Source of the DNA: Lagopus muta
Taxonomy: Eukaryota; Chordata; Aves; Galliformes; Phasianidae
Direction of reading: 5' to 3'
Length of the DNA stretch: 64,000 nucleotides
Assembly (NCBI RefSeq): GCF_023343835.1
Contig: NC_064437.1
Coordinates: 7,405,001-7,469,000, forward strand
Below the pieces are notes generated by a model that saw only the letters and a program-made list of their open reading frames with translations, searched no databases and had not been told where the DNA came from. Below are positions 34,680 through 48,233 of this stretch, piece by piece. Position numbers and translations under genes: made by a program. The stretch's first letter is position 1, and the number at the start of each line of letters is the position of its first letter.

Positions 34680-37600
34680 TCTCAAAAAACATTTGGGGCT
34701 CAGTGGTTTAACACTTCAGTTTTCCCCTTGCCAGTGGCTCTGACAGTCTTTCTCTACTCCATCATTTATTTTCACAAACCTTTTAAGGACTTCACAATTC
34801 AAACCTTTTCATTTTCTACTACACTGGTTTGTGTTGACGAAGGCATCTACTAATACTGGAGCTGATGCTTAGAAGGACCAACGCTCCCCTGCCACCTCCT
34901 GTGATCCCCAGCAAACCCCTTCTGAGCTGCAAGGGATAAACAAGAGCTTTGACTGTTCCATGAAGAACCAGAACCACATAACAGGGCCTGGCACCATCTG
35001 GGACATCTGTGCACCTATTGGCAGTATGTGGTAAGCCAAAGCAGAAGGGTGACATATTGGTCTTGATGCAGAGGAGACAGATGCTTGCCTACGGGTCGCA
35101 CCATGGCTGGCCAACATGTTACATGATGCTGGTTGCCATCCCAGCCTGAAATGCAAACAGCTTCACAAACCCATCATTCATGCTGCAGGGAGCAATTGCT
35201 ATTTATGCAATATATTTCAGATCACTGTAACTTGCATCTCCAGTGGTAAACATGCAGCAGAATAGCTCTGAAGCTGCACAGCTGGATTATAAACAAGCAA
35301 ACAAAATCACTAGTTAGGCTCTAGACAAAAGCTTCACTTTTTTGCTAGCTTGCTTTGTTGCACCTAAGTGATCAGAAAACAGCAAAAACATATTTTAACA
35401 GATTGTTCCCTATCTTTTCCCCACCTCCTCAAGGCAGGTTTAATATCTATCCAGAAAAAAAAAAAAAAAAGATTAGTTTCCAATAAATCATGCAATTTAA
35501 TGCCATGCTAAAATCCTGCTTGCCCTTCAGCAGTCTGCTGCAGCAATATCGTTTCCCCTGCACGGAACTTGCAAGAAGGTCCTTTGAGTTCAAGTGGCTC
35601 TGTGCCACAGCACTGCTGTGACCAGCATGGGATGACAGCAGCCCCTGGTCCCAAGGATGCTCAACTTCGCACCAGCTGGGAAGCATCCAGCAGCGAAGTG
35701 TTGGCTCAGCACAGTTACCAGCAGATGGCAGCTGGAGATCACAGAGGTGCCACTCCACAGCAATAAGGAAAGACATTTGGGTTTTCTCCACACTGCAAGC
35801 ACATCTTGTGGTTAATGGGTGACATAGGTGCGGGCATGGCCTTGGAAATGAGTGGGGATGCAGCCACCCCACTTTGCAAGCCCAGGTGATGTGGGGCAGC
35901 TGTGGGAGGTATCAGCTGCACCTGCTCACCCAGAGGAGCTTCTCCCCACTTCGATCCAGAGTCAGAGGTCTGCCCATTGCCTGCTGCACTGACCAATGCA
36001 CTGACACTGTCAGCAGTTCACGGTGGGCTGAATTAATGCAACTGCCTGGGGCATCCTCTCAGGCCTGGCAACAGAATGCTTCATATCAAGCTCTAACAGA
36101 TTATGAAATATCCCATGTGTTACAAAAGTCCTGAGGGTGGGATCCATACGCACTTCCAGGATGAAAGGAAGAACTGAGCACCCGCAGGGCACCCAGAGGA
36201 TGCCCATAGCAAAGCCATCTCACCTATGGGCAGCCACCATGGTCAAAAGCAGATGCTGGGGTAGATCCCGCCCTCAGCAGATACCAGCAGTATCAAGGTC
36301 TTGATGGCAAACATCACACAATATAAAATAATGTCTATCCAGACACATTAGACAAAGATCAGGCAGTGTGTCCCCAGTAGGGTGACATTTGAGGACTCCA
36401 TAGCACAGCTAAAACTGGGTGCATCATCTTCCTGAGAACCTTTTAACCCCTATGAGTTTCCTTCCTATCCTGGCTTCTTGCAGCCTTCCCAAGCAGCAGA
36501 GATGGCTCACATGCAGAAAGTTCTCTTGGCAAGGACAAAAAAAAAAACGAAATATCCTTCCCTCCCTTACTTCCAAACACTAAAGCTTCAGTTCTGCAGG
36601 AGCTAATGGGGCCAAAAAAGGAAGTGGACAGCACATCAAGTACTACTGGTCTAATTCAACCCCAGTTTCTCATTTACCAGTGTCAGCCTCTTTGGCTTTC
36701 ATCTCTTTTTTTATCTGTGTTTTGTCTCTGCTTTGCCCCTTCTGCTTTGATCTCTTGAAACTCTGTAATCCAGACCCGAACCCATGATAGCTTTGTAACG
36801 AAGAGTTTGTACATTTTTACTTTTGTGACACTCTTTATTTTATTTTTTTTTTCTTCTCTGAAACATCAAGCAGATTCCTTCTGTGTAGATAATAGAGGTT
36901 TTAGATGTCTAGCTTGAACAAGTGCCCCTTTTACCATTTCCCATAGACCCTTGGACCTCTGCATTCCTGTGCTGGAAGGTTTTGCTTTCTTCTGTCATAT
37001 TGCAGTAGTAAAACCCACTAGGTAGGCAAAGGGCTTTACCTGGTTTGTGCAGATCTGCAACAGCCCAAGGATTAATTGGATCACACTGTGTGGCATTTTC
37101 TGCTCCAGGTTCCCAGGGTGCAAATCTACAGAGACCCCACAGCTGCAGGGAATGAGCCGCAGCTCAGCCTGGCCCCAGCATTGCCGATGCAGCCCAATCT
37201 GCAGCTCTCTCACATTCAGCCTCTGAACCCAGGGTCCCACTGCTTCTCCTCAGGATGATTCCTTTTGAAAGCAGAGTATAGAGCATCAGACCTGTGTTTA
37301 TTTTCGCCTTAAATAAGAGTGGCTTGATTTTAATTGAGAGATCAGAATAAGGCAAGTTTGTGCAGCTGTCATCAAAAAAGCATTATTTTCCTTTTCTTTC
37401 TTTTTCTCCTTTTTCTTCTTCTGCTCCTTCTTCTTTTTATTCTCTGTCTTCTCCCTCTTCTCCTTCTTCCTTTTCTTTTTCTTCGTCTTTTTCTTCTGCT
37501 TGGTGACTTGTGCATGGTACCTTCCAGAGACAGGACTACAGGGAACAGTTCCACATGTTTTCCATCTCTTGGTCCTGACTTCCATATGATATCAGAGTTC

Positions 37601-38389
37601 AAGAAGCTGGATGTTGCTGAAGGAAGGCTCCATATCCATATCATTCTGACTCAAAGCTGCATAGCACATATCTGTTTTCAAGGCTTTGATGGACAGTGGT
37701 CATGAGAAGAGCAGAGCCTGGTTATATGGCACTGAGAATGGCTCTGAAAAGAGCAGAATACCACCAGTGAGAGGGTCTTTCACAAGTGTTCTGTGACATT
37801 GTCTCCCCAGCCTCCACACATATCTCTAACCTACTGCTTTCTATGAGAGAAGACCAATTTGTGCTGTACAAACCAAACAGGGAGATACAGCCTTTTCCTT
37901 TTTTTTTTTTTTTGCAGCTGGAACAGCTGGATTGAGACAGTAGCCTGAGAAACTGGCTGAACTTCTTGATGCATTCAGCTGTCTAGCCTTATATTTGTCC
38001 TTTAAATAACTTGCCAAAAACACAAACAAGCCCAAAACAACAAATCAGTGGGAAAAAGAACCCAAACAAAACAAGGCAGACTTCCGTTTCCAGCCTTGCC
38101 CTTCTGCGGTGGCTGGCCTGAAGTAGTTTAATCTAAACCAGGCTTCAGCAATTGCTGGAGAAAGCAGTGTCCGTGGTGGGTATTTAGAGAATGGGGCTCG
38201 CCTGCCTTACACCATCCAGGGGTTTATTACCTGCTGAAAAAGCTTAATGTGCTTCAGGTGTTACGTGATGTCCAGATGCCGTGGCAGAAGCAGCTTGGAA
38301 AGTGCTGGTGATAGAAATGCTGCCGGGTGAATGCAGAGACATTAGTGCCGAAAGTGATACTCAGTCCCCACTCATCTATTCATACAAAA
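34680..38389. other. Intergenic stretch
   Basis: Mixed AT-rich DNA with a pyrimidine-rich tract (37386-37498), a 15-base T-run near 37899-37913 and an A-run near 35455-35470. No coding exon or RNA gene recognised. Confidence 0.6.
37386..37498. repeat. Pyrimidine-rich (CTT/TTC) low-complexity tract
   Basis: About 110 nt almost wholly C and T. It produces artificial Lys/Arg-rich or Leu/Phe-rich open frames on the two strands, which should not be read as genes. Confidence 0.85.
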
Positions 38390-38631
38390 ACATAGAATTG
38401 GCCAAACTGGTTAAGACCCAAGGTCCACCCAATACTCTGTGGCAGTCAGCAGTAGTAGGCACTTCAGGAAGGAGCAGGGCAAGCACACTGCGACTGAGGG
38501 GCAGTGATTTGTGGCTCTGGGATTTCCTGAGCCAGACGTGGTGTCTTTGTATTTAATAGCCCCTAGTGAATTCAGCTTCCAGGAACTTGTCCAGCTACTT
38601 CTAAATCTTTTCATACCTATAGTTTCCTGTA
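38390..38631 (+). repeat. Old interspersed repeat, family not named
   Basis: Includes CATAGAATTGGCCAAACTGG, AAGACCCAAGGTCCACCCAA, CAGTCAGCAGTAGTAGGCAC, TCCTGAGCCAGACGTGGTGT and CAGGAACTTGTCCAGCTACT. This string resembles a dispersed repeat I remember from bird and reptile genomes (aggtccatctagcccagtat, cctaagccagaggtggtgtc), but I cannot name it safely. Confidence 0.55.
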
Positions 38632-38705
38632 AGATCATCTAGTGTGACCATCAGCCCATCACCACCAGACTCACTAACCACGTCCCTCAGTGTTTGAAGT
38701 TGGCT
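38632..38705 (-). repeat. CR1 fragment, minus orientation
   Basis: AGATCATCTAGTGTGACCAT, CCCATCACCACCAGACTCAC and TAACCACGTCCCTCAGTG match internal-to-3' CR1 sequence in reverse complement. It directly abuts the preceding repeat. Confidence 0.7.
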
Positions 38706-38762
38706 ATGTTTTCTGTCAGATGCCATTTAAGGTTAGACCTAGATCTAGGTGATATGTGGGAA

Positions 38763-38827
38763 ATGGATGGATGGATGGATGGATGGATGGATGGATGGAT
38801 GGATGGATGGATGGATGGATGGATGGA
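38763..38827. repeat. (ATGG)n tetranucleotide microsatellite
   Basis: About 16 perfect GGAT units in 65 nt, likely length-polymorphic. It lies about 60 nt past the CR1 fragment. Confidence 0.97.
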
Positions 38828-41800
38828 GTCTGAAATAATGTGGCTGTTATGTGCAGAAGTGCAGCTGCCAGTAGGCCACAAGCAGAATGTGTTTTTAGGA
38901 GCGAAGACAGAGCTCCTCACCTGCCTGGCTGTTAGCAGGTCACAAGCTGCAGTCTGAATTATGGAAAAAGTCAGTTTTCAAGGGTGAACAGGAACACCAG
39001 ATGGGAACAATTTGTGTGGTAAAGAAAGGACAGTATGGGACAAAATGTGTCTGTCAGATAAAGAATGGTGTGACTGAAGGCAGCATCCCTCATCAAGAAA
39101 GTGGAAATTGTCTTCCAACAGCTTTATGCCCACTTTAGGCAAGTAAAAGGGAGTAGCAGGCTGTGGGTTTCCAAGCAAAGACTTGGAATCAGGTCTCTAC
39201 AGTGATCTAGAAATTATACCACATTTATACACATTCTACCACTGTTACAGTATATGAAACGGCTGATTTCTCCATGAGACAAACCTGGCAGACACTGCTG
39301 TCTCTTCCATTCAAGAATGAAGAGCTTTTTGGCTAAAATCCACTACGTGCCTTAGCATTTGCAAGGTAGAATAGTGTCTTTAAATTAAGCCACTCAAGAA
39401 GTTCATCCTATCAAAATCACCTGCATCATTTCCACCCCAATCAGGAACAGTAGTGGATGGGAATTGTTCTGAAAACTATGGCTCAGACACAGGGGATTTA
39501 GAAATTATTTCAAAATCCACATATGGTAAAGGCGTCACAGTGCTTTATTTCCTCACCAACACCACTGATAGAGCAGAAGTGGGAATGTTTTCTACTTATA
39601 CTCCAATTTCCAGAATTGCTCAGCCCCCATAGAAGCAACAAAGTCATTGGCCAGATGTGGGAAGGGACAGCAGAAGGGTTGGTGTTGAGCAATTGTATGT
39701 CACCCCTCTCTTGAATGAGAAATTCAAAGCCTTGTCAGCTGTCTGGCAGCCTTGTCCAAGGCTATTTGTGGATCCAGAGCAGTTTTGAAAGCTGCATGAT
39801 TGACTTCAGGCACACGAGATAGATGGTCAGCACATTTTTGTGGGAAAATTGAGTGCAATTCAAGATTTCTTGTAACTTTTTTTGTTCACCTGACATGAAC
39901 GCTCCAAAGACAGTGAAAGATGAGAAAATAATATGAACTTGATAAATGACCAAAAGAAAGTTTCCAATCTGCAGTGGTTCCCATTACTCTTCTTATTCTT
40001 GGCATCAGCAGAGTTACGGCAATCTTTTCTCCCCCTCACCCCAAGCTCTACTCTCACTTAACTTTTTCTCTTTTTTTCCTGTCAAATTCACAAGAGTGGC
40101 ACCTGGGAACGTTTTTACCATTGGGAAATTGTCTGAGGAGCAAAGTTGTCTCTTTTCAAATACTTTTTCTTAAGGGACTGGAATGAATGAGACTCATAGT
40201 CATAACACGGCTAAACCCTCTTTGTTTAACTTAATGTTATATAATAATCTAAGTGTTGCAACACAGCTCCTTGCTGTGACATCCTTTTTCCATTTGCTTA
40301 ATTTTCACCCCAAATGCACACTGTTAATAAGCTGCTGAGAAAATACGGCTCTTGTGACAAAATCCAGAAACTGAGACCCTGTATGGTGTGTTAGATACAC
40401 AACTCTTATTTGGACTGGCAAGTGGCACTGAGAATGGTATTGCAGAATAGATCCATTTTTCTTGCTGCCAAATGTGATGGACAGATGCAAAGGGAGGGTT
40501 GGAAATGTGGATGGGAATAAGCAGAGTGCAAACAAAATAAAATCACTGACAGAAAGTAACATGCGAATTAGAAGAGACGTAATTGCCAGCAGGGAAGTGC
40601 AGGATGCGGGGTGCTTTGTCAACAGCCAATGTTGAAATAAATGTCATGCTGGCCATGAAAACTGCAGGATTAAACTCCTCCTGGTGATTTATAATTTAAG
40701 AGAGAATAAGGCAGACAGACACCCAGTGACTGGGCTCAAAAGAAAAACTCCCATTGACTTTAGTGGGGTTTGGAGCTGGTCCAGAGCAGTAAAGGTTCAA
40801 ATCTGATCTCTGGAGTGAATAAGTGTATAGCCACTGATTTTAATCAACAGAATCAGGCTCTTAATCAAAGTTTGTTTTACATTTCCTGCTTTTTTACTCA
40901 TTTTGTAGCAAATCTGGAAGTCATATTTGTTTTTTGGGGGTTAGTGAAAGTAAATAAAGTCTGCCATAAAATCTGTGACATCTTGAAATTAAAACACAGT
41001 GTAACTAAGGAATATAACCAAACATTTCCCTCTTGTTTTCCCCATCCAGTCCAACACTTTAGCAGAGCTTGAAATAAAGTCTGTTTCTGTAAAAGAGTAA
41101 TATTTTGGAAGCTCCACAAACTGTCCTGAGCCTTGCTGGGGAAGGGGGTTAGGCCCAAAGGAATTATCCCTTAAAAAGGAATGCAAGTCCATCCCACTAA
41201 GTAAAAGCTGCAAGATGTTGTGTAACCTACATAAAACAATGTACAAACAAACAAAAAAGACATAGGACAATGTGAAAAACAGAAAATATAGTAAAAAAGA
41301 CATAGGTTTCCAGGTGCTTATTCTTCCCATGTGCCTATAGCATTGCGTGACTTTTTTACCAGGAGTTTTCAAGCTGCAATCGAAGAACATATTTCCTGGG
41401 CACTGGATACTGATGCCCAACATGCAAAAGCAAGGACAGAATAAAAACCAACAGAAACTACCAACTTCTGCCACACAAACCCTCGCTAAGAGTCTCAAGC
41501 ATGTTTTAAATTAGATTGGTGTTTGTGAAAGAAGTGTTCAGCACTTCATTTCCTATGTAGAAAAGGCTGTGTCCCCCCGTGTAAGAGCAGATCTTTCCTA
41601 AGTGCATAGAAAAGAGAACAGCTAAATGCCATCAAGGCTTTCTGTCTTCTGGAAGTGACAGCAACAGACAGATTTCAAATCTTAAAAGCCTATGACTTTT
41701 TAAGGAAGAAATGCACTGATTTCTGTTTCATGCAATAATTAAAAATAACACTGTGCATCTTTTGATATGTGCTTAGTTTTCTTGCAGTCTATTGGCTGCA

Positions 41801-43897
41801 GATTTCTTCAGAATCTCTTACTTCTGTCTGCTAACAACAAATAAACAGGTGATTAGGTGATTTCCAGTATTTCAGAAATTAAACCTGACCTTGCCAAAAA
41901 GCTCCTGGGCAGCTCAAAGGGCTGTCTACAGGAATTACAACTCTCTCTTGGTAATGGAGTCCCCTGCATAAGAGCTTAGCTCCATAGAGCTGGGTCAGAG
42001 CTATGGGTTTGTGAACAGAGTCCTTTCTAGAATTCAGGGCAAAATCCTTCTCTGTAAAATGCGCCTTTTACAGATATGTTTCCTGCATAGAACTACAGAC
42101 AAAAGTCTCTGGAGCAGAAACTTCTGGACAAAAGCCAATACATGGAGCAGGTATTGTTCTGACCAAGGGACCATAGCTGTGATGATCAATGAGAAGAATG
42201 ACTAACACAGTGGGATAGCTAGAAATCACACTGCTGAGATGACGTCTTCATGCCAGGACTAGGAAAAAAATGGAGAGCTTAAGAAAGAAGGTGTGAGATT
42301 GGCCCTGCAGTTGAAGAAAAATGTCCTTATAGCAGTCACTATACTATGTAAATGCTAGAAAAAACTTCTAGCAAAGATTTCTGCTTTGAAGAAGGTGGAC
42401 ACTTCTCCAAGTTCCTTGATGCTGGAGATGAGAAGTCAACACAGCTGCAGTCTTACAGACCTTTGGTCCAAAGGACAAAATCACTCAGGAGAACATGAGC
42501 AAGTTTGTCTGCAGATACCACAAATGGAGACAAACAAGAATCATAAAGGCAAATAAAATCTACAAGAATCAATATCCAGAATTGTAGCGATTTATGTCTC
42601 TGTGAGACTGCGATTAAATCACACCTTAATTGCATTTTCTGTTTGACATTAAAAATACCTAAAAATACAAAGGCTGTGTAATAGCAGCAATGCTGGAAAG
42701 AAAAGGTTCTGAAAAATGTCTTCATACTTTTCTGTGCATGTGCATAAATATTAAACTGCTTTCCTTTCAGACACACCACTGCACTCTGTGCTTGTTTGGA
42801 TGTTGAACCTGGAAACTTCTCAAAGGTTTTGCGTACGGATAATTCATGAGTTAAAGCCCAAATTGAAATGCCATGTTACAACTTGTAGAAATGTTAGACA
42901 AATATAATGACCATATTTTCCAGTTACCTAATACCCACTCAAAATATAAAATCTAAAAGAAAGGAATTGTTTTCATTGCTGTTAACCAGACAATATCACT
43001 CCAACTAAATATAGTATGTGATGAAACCAATTTAAATATTGTCCAAGTATTTAACACTGTAAATATTGGACTTAACACTCCATAAAAACAGGCTTTGATG
43101 ATGCAGGCTGACAAAAGGAGACTAGTTAATTGCAGATTACATCATGGCTAGGACAGCATCACTGCTAGGACAGCTACGATAAATGTGAAGTGCAAAGGAA
43201 ATCTAATAAAATAAAAACAGTCCCTGTTCAGTGTTCACCTTTATCAGCTTCCTTAACCTTTTCTTTGCAAAAATAAGTGGAATATGTAGCCCCAGATAGA
43301 AGAGTATCCTGAACTCAACATGTTCTTGAAACTTGCATTTAGGCTTTGATTCATACGTTTTCCAAACCTGCATTTGACTTCAAGATCTGTTTATGTTCCT
43401 TTCACTACAATGGGACTTATGTGTACTTCTGAAATTTTCCCATGGTGGGAAGCTTTCCTGAGTCAAGGTCTGAAGTCTGTTAAATCTACCTTAGTTTTTC
43501 CAAGATATAAGTGCATGTTACAGCAAAGCATGGCACAACTCCATCAAAGGTGAGGAAAAAAAGATGTCTAAAGCTTTTTGTTATTGATAACTTAAGAGAT
43601 TTTCTCAAATTCTTATCTCAGATAACTATGCTGAAAATAGAAAGAATTTAATGGCTTTTCCTTGTAAGGTCCTAGCTGCTGTGGCAGCCATCTGAGAAAG
43701 TACCTCAGTGGGAAGTCAGGGAGTCACTGATGAAATCACTGAAGGTGATTACGGTGGCTGATGCATAAGTTATTGCCACCATGCTTTGGATATAAAGCTC
43801 ACCTGTATGTACCTCAGAGAGTGCTGATCCCCTCCCTTATTTCATGGATCTCCCTGTCCCCAAAACGTTCCTGCACACATAAAATCTTAGTCCCTGT
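38828..43897. other. Intergenic stretch
   Basis: AT-rich DNA without recognisable exons or repeats by eye. The longest frame (40989-41498, minus, 169 codons) is Phe/Leu/Cys-rich and fits no family; it is treated as chance. Confidence 0.6.
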
Positions 43898-44000
43898 ATT
43901 TAGAGTCACAGTGTCATTAAGGTCGGAAGAGACCTCTGTGATCATCTTGTCCAACCATCATCCCATCAAACTTCCTATAACATCCTTCAGTGCCTAAAAA
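43898..44000 (-). repeat. CR1 fragment, minus orientation
   Basis: Reverse-complement CR1 tail: GAGTCACAGTGTCATTAAGG, TCGGAAGAGACCTCTGTGAT, CATCTTGTCCAACCATCATC. The right boundary is approximate. Confidence 0.85.
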
Positions 44001-44071
44001 CCAGCAAGAAATGCTGATCCTGGAAACAGCCTAATGCTAATAAAAGGCACCGGAGACAAATTGTTGGTTTT

Positions 44072-44095
44072 TTTGTTTGTTTGTTTGTTTGTTTT
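44072..44095. repeat. (TTTG)n simple repeat
   Basis: Five to six TTTG units following a T-run, close to the CR1 fragment. Confidence 0.9.
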
Positions 44096-44099
44096 GATC

Positions 44100-47000
44100 T
44101 TTGCCTCTCCTCTGTGTTAGGCTGCTCTATCTTGCCCTGCCTTGATGGACGCAGGGTCGCCTGCAGCCACGGTCCACTTCAGCAAGTGGTGCTGAAGAGC
44201 AGCATGCTGCTGAGGTTGCAGCAGCAGAGAATGTCTTCCAAAGGCCAAGAGCAAGCTGGTCACAAGTGCAGACTGGAGTGGGATGCAGGCACTCCTCCAG
44301 CTTCTCTCATTTCCACTGTATTTGTCTTTCTTAATTAACCCTGCACCACCTTACTGACCCAAAGACATGGCAACAGCACCATTGAGAACAGCAAGGATTA
44401 AGACATTTGCGTTATAATGCCTCAGCCATGAGATCATAAATGCCCTTATGTTCTGTTTTGTTATGTTGAGTTGATAATGGAGAATGATAAAACTCCCATT
44501 TTCTCTCAGTATTCAAGTGAGCTAATGTGTCTGGGCTCATGAGATCCTGGCAGGTGGAGAGAAAGCAACAGTGCAAAGACCCCAGTCTTGGATGTAATCA
44601 AATATTAAGGCTGTTTGAGGACATTACTTGTTAACGTATTAGCAGGTACCAGGGGTAAGTGTTTATTTAGTCCTGGTGTAAAAGCATGTCTAAAATGATT
44701 TATGCCGGAAGCTGTTTCTCAGCAAACAGGCTGCTTTCATGAAAGAAGGTCAATCACCAGATCCCATCTGCCCTCATAAATCATATTCAGGTGCTAATGT
44801 AACCAAAAGGTTTGTATAATCCATACAATAAGCATGGAGGTCTGGGTGGATACAGTAATAGCCTACCTCTGTAAAAGCCTTGTGCATCTAAAGGCTAATA
44901 TCTGGGGGGAGTCAAATGATGGATTTAAAGACAAAAGAAAATAAATAAACTGCCATAACAAGTAACTAAGCGTACATACAGTTTTCCAGCCACATTTTAT
45001 ATACACAGGAGTAACTTGCCACAGTCTAGATCTGCTTCTTGGACTGTTTTTGCATCAAGATACCTTCCATAAATATGCTCTAACACAAATTAGACCATGA
45101 TTTTAATGTAACAATGACAGATACCAGAACCACAGTGCCATAAACACAGACTGGCATTATGCGTTCTCCACAATTCTCAGTTACAGGTCAGTGTCACATT
45201 ATTGACCTTTTTCTTCATGCTGGTGAAGTACACCTTTGGGAGATGACAGGTCTGAAAGGACCTGCTGGACCTACATTCAAAGAGCAATTACATCAACCTC
45301 ATTTTGAAACTTGTTTCAGATCTTTTTTTTTTATGCTGCTTTTTCTTTATCCTCCCGCCTCTTGTTGCTCCACTTCTTACAAGACTACTTTTCCTTTCTT
45401 CCCAGTTTTCAGCCTGAACTTATTCTTCATGTCCTCTTGTCTGTGCCAACATTGTCTTTTGTTTCAAACAATTCTTCTCTCCCACATGTATTTATCACTG
45501 GATATATTTCTAGCTTCATGAGGTTTGAGACTTCCACAAAAACACTTGATTCAAAACTTAATGATTTTTGTTCCACTACCTTCAGACAAAAATTTTATAA
45601 TTTTCATTCATATCAGTCAATAGTGTCTTCTCTCAACCTTCAGTGGTTCATATCCATACAGGAGAAGCCAGCTGATGATATACAATGATTTGGATTGGTT
45701 TTACAAGAATAAGTATTCTGGAGTAGCATCAGCAGCACACACTTTCTGTTTAGAAAGTTGCAACTCTCTCTTTTGCTGCCACATTCATTGGGCAGCAACT
45801 TCATTCCCAATGTCAGTGCAGTAAAAATGGCTCCAAAATACCGTATCAAAACATTCTCATTTGGGACATTATGTTGTGAATATGAGTGGCAGATCTATTT
45901 GTTCAGAGGAATGATGTCATATTATTTGTTTGTAGAATGCATCTGGAAACCTATTGATGGACCACGACAGCCAGACCACAGGTAAAGATCACATAGCCAG
46001 GACTTCAGCAGCTAGTTGTTGTTCATTTTTTGTGAGTCATATTATGCTATTATGAAGTCAAAAAGCATTAGGAATTAATAAATCAACATAAAATGATACT
46101 GCACAGCACAAATAACAAGTTGTGCGAAAATCAATGAATAGTTGACACAAGCAGATTGAGAGCAAAAATGTTGATGAAACTTGGTGACAAGATGTGAATA
46201 TAGGAGTAGGAATATACAGTAAGAAAAAGCGCTTCTGTGAGTGGCAGCACTAACTAAAATAGACTATGGATTTCTTCTTATTTAAGTTCTACCAAAGTGG
46301 AAAAGTGCCCTCTGTTGAGACCAGTTACACAGCTAAGTCAGCCATAATCCTTGAAATGTGACTTCCCTCTCTTGTAAAGGGACAGTTCAGCTAGTAATTT
46401 TTAAGACTGGCTTCTGGACTATGCCATTTATAGAGATGCAGGATTCCAGTGCTGGAATGGAGAGAGAGTGTCATTTTCAGTTGTAATTCATCTAACCACG
46501 TTAGGTGAGATGAATGAACAGAGGTGTTGCAATGACTTTAAGCAAGACATATTTTGTACAAAGTTAGAGGAAACAAATTTCACCTTCTTACTGTGGAACT
46601 AAAAAAAAAAAGTTATTTGACTTCTGAAATGAAGACACTGCTTTCTAAATCCCTGGGACATCATCTTCCTCCAGGTAAGAAGATGAATGTAGAGTAACAT
46701 TTAACATAGATGGGAAGCGAAAATAGAAGGAAGCAGGATGTGATGCTGGAGACAGAACAAGTAATACCTCTTTGGTACCACTCAGCAGGATTGCAGGGAT
46801 GATGGGAACATATGGAGAAGTCCCAGGTCGAGGATAAGAACTAGAGATGTAAATTGTCATTCATTCTCTTACTACAGCTTTGTTAGTACCCCAACATGAG
46901 GGGAAAATGAACAAACATACAAAAAACCCCTGATGAGTGGTTAGCCAGGCAGAAGATTTTTTCTATCTATAATAGCACTCATTCATTAACTATAAATAAA

Positions 47001-47629
47001 CTACACTTACTTGCGGGGTCCCCAACAAAGCCATGTGTGCACTGCACAGAGCACTAGACTATCAAGGTATAAACTATTTAAAGCAGCCAGTGTTTGAATT
47101 GTCATTTTTTAAGTTTAACATAATGTTGTTTCAATATCTAAAGCCTCCTTCCCCATGCAGCAAAAATGCAAAACACATTGAGAGAAAATGTAAAACATAC
47201 TAACTTGATTATTACGAGTGCTCTGGATTGTGTCACAATTCACTATTAATTTAGAACACATTCCAGTGGCTTCTCCCTTCCCTCTGCATTCTAGACCAAT
47301 CTGTCAGAGAAATACAACACCAATTAAATAAAAATATATATATGTGCATATATATATTTTAAAGCCTGCTGCTTGGAGGAAATGTTTTGGATATGCAGTT
47401 TAGGGAGAGTTGTTTTCCATTAGCAACTTGAAATGATGGGCTGATTTTGATGGTCATTTGCATAATGAATTTCTTCTGGGCTTTAGGGACATCCACATGG
47501 TCAGTTCTACATATACCATCGTGGTCATAATGGTGAGGTTTGTCTCAGCTCCGCCCACCCATGACGGAGCCCCAAATGATAGTTAAATCCCCTAATTGAG
47601 AAATTGTAGCAGCCAGAACCAATTTCTGC
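44100..47629. other. Intergenic stretch
   Basis: AT-rich DNA with a short alternating AT/TATATG run near 47330-47360. Overlapping open frames at 45159-45688 are Phe/Ser/Leu-rich and not recognisable. Confidence 0.6.
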
Positions 47630-47805
47630 TTTGGGAGAGGAGGAATGGCCTTGTGGTTACAGCTTTGGAATACAACTCAGCAGAACTGGGCCGTGCTTCT
47701 GCCTCTTTTACAGACTTCCTGTGTGACCTTGGGTGATTCACGTATTCTCTTCCACCTGTTAAGTGAAGAAAATTTGCTTTCCTATTTCCTCATCTTAAGA
47801 ATATA
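47630..47805 (+). repeat. MIR-type tRNA-derived SINE
   Basis: Order of motifs matches the MIR consensus: AATGGCCTTGTGGTTACAGC (tRNA-related head), ATACAACTCAGCAGAACTGG, GCTTCTGCCTCTTTTACAGA, then TTCCTGTGTGACCTTGGGTG and ATTCACG with a C/T-rich end. Near full core, diverged, plus orientation. MIRs are old and sparse in birds. Confidence 0.75.
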
Positions 47806-48233
47806 AATTATTTGGGGTACGAGTAATCTTAGATTGTGTTGTGGCAGTACTGGGCACTATGACATCCTTGTCTCAATAGAACTATTGTGAGCATAATATT
47901 TATGTGCGGCATTTTGTATCATTTTGTCCAAAGCTGCTTTTGGAAGATATTTCAAACCCTATTTCTCCTCTCATGCACATGATCAGACTTTTCAGAGATT
48001 CTAAGAGACTCACATCACTTGTCTGGACACATGGCGTGCAATCAGTAAGGCAGGCATGTATTAAAGAGGCAAATCTTTCTAGTCATTGCTGTTGCTCTTG
48101 TACAAAGTCAGAAAGACAAGAGTGTCTTTTAGAAACCACATGGAATCTCCCAGTAGGGAAGTGCTCAGAACTTACCCTGCATAACAAAAAAAGGACCACG
48201 TTATGGCTTAGCTCCACCAGAACAGTGGGTGGA

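Noticed and set aside
37298..37705. Lys/Arg-rich and Leu/Phe-rich frames around 37.4 kb
   Set aside because: Artefacts of the pyrimidine-rich tract read on either strand.
38694..38957. Frame encoding a (MDGW)n protein
   Set aside because: Translation of the ATGG microsatellite, not a gene.
40989..41498. 169-codon minus-strand frame, Phe/Cys/Leu-rich with apparent membrane stretch
   Set aside because: The hydrophobicity comes from A/T-rich sequence on this strand. No homolog recalled and no upstream promoter or splice evidence.
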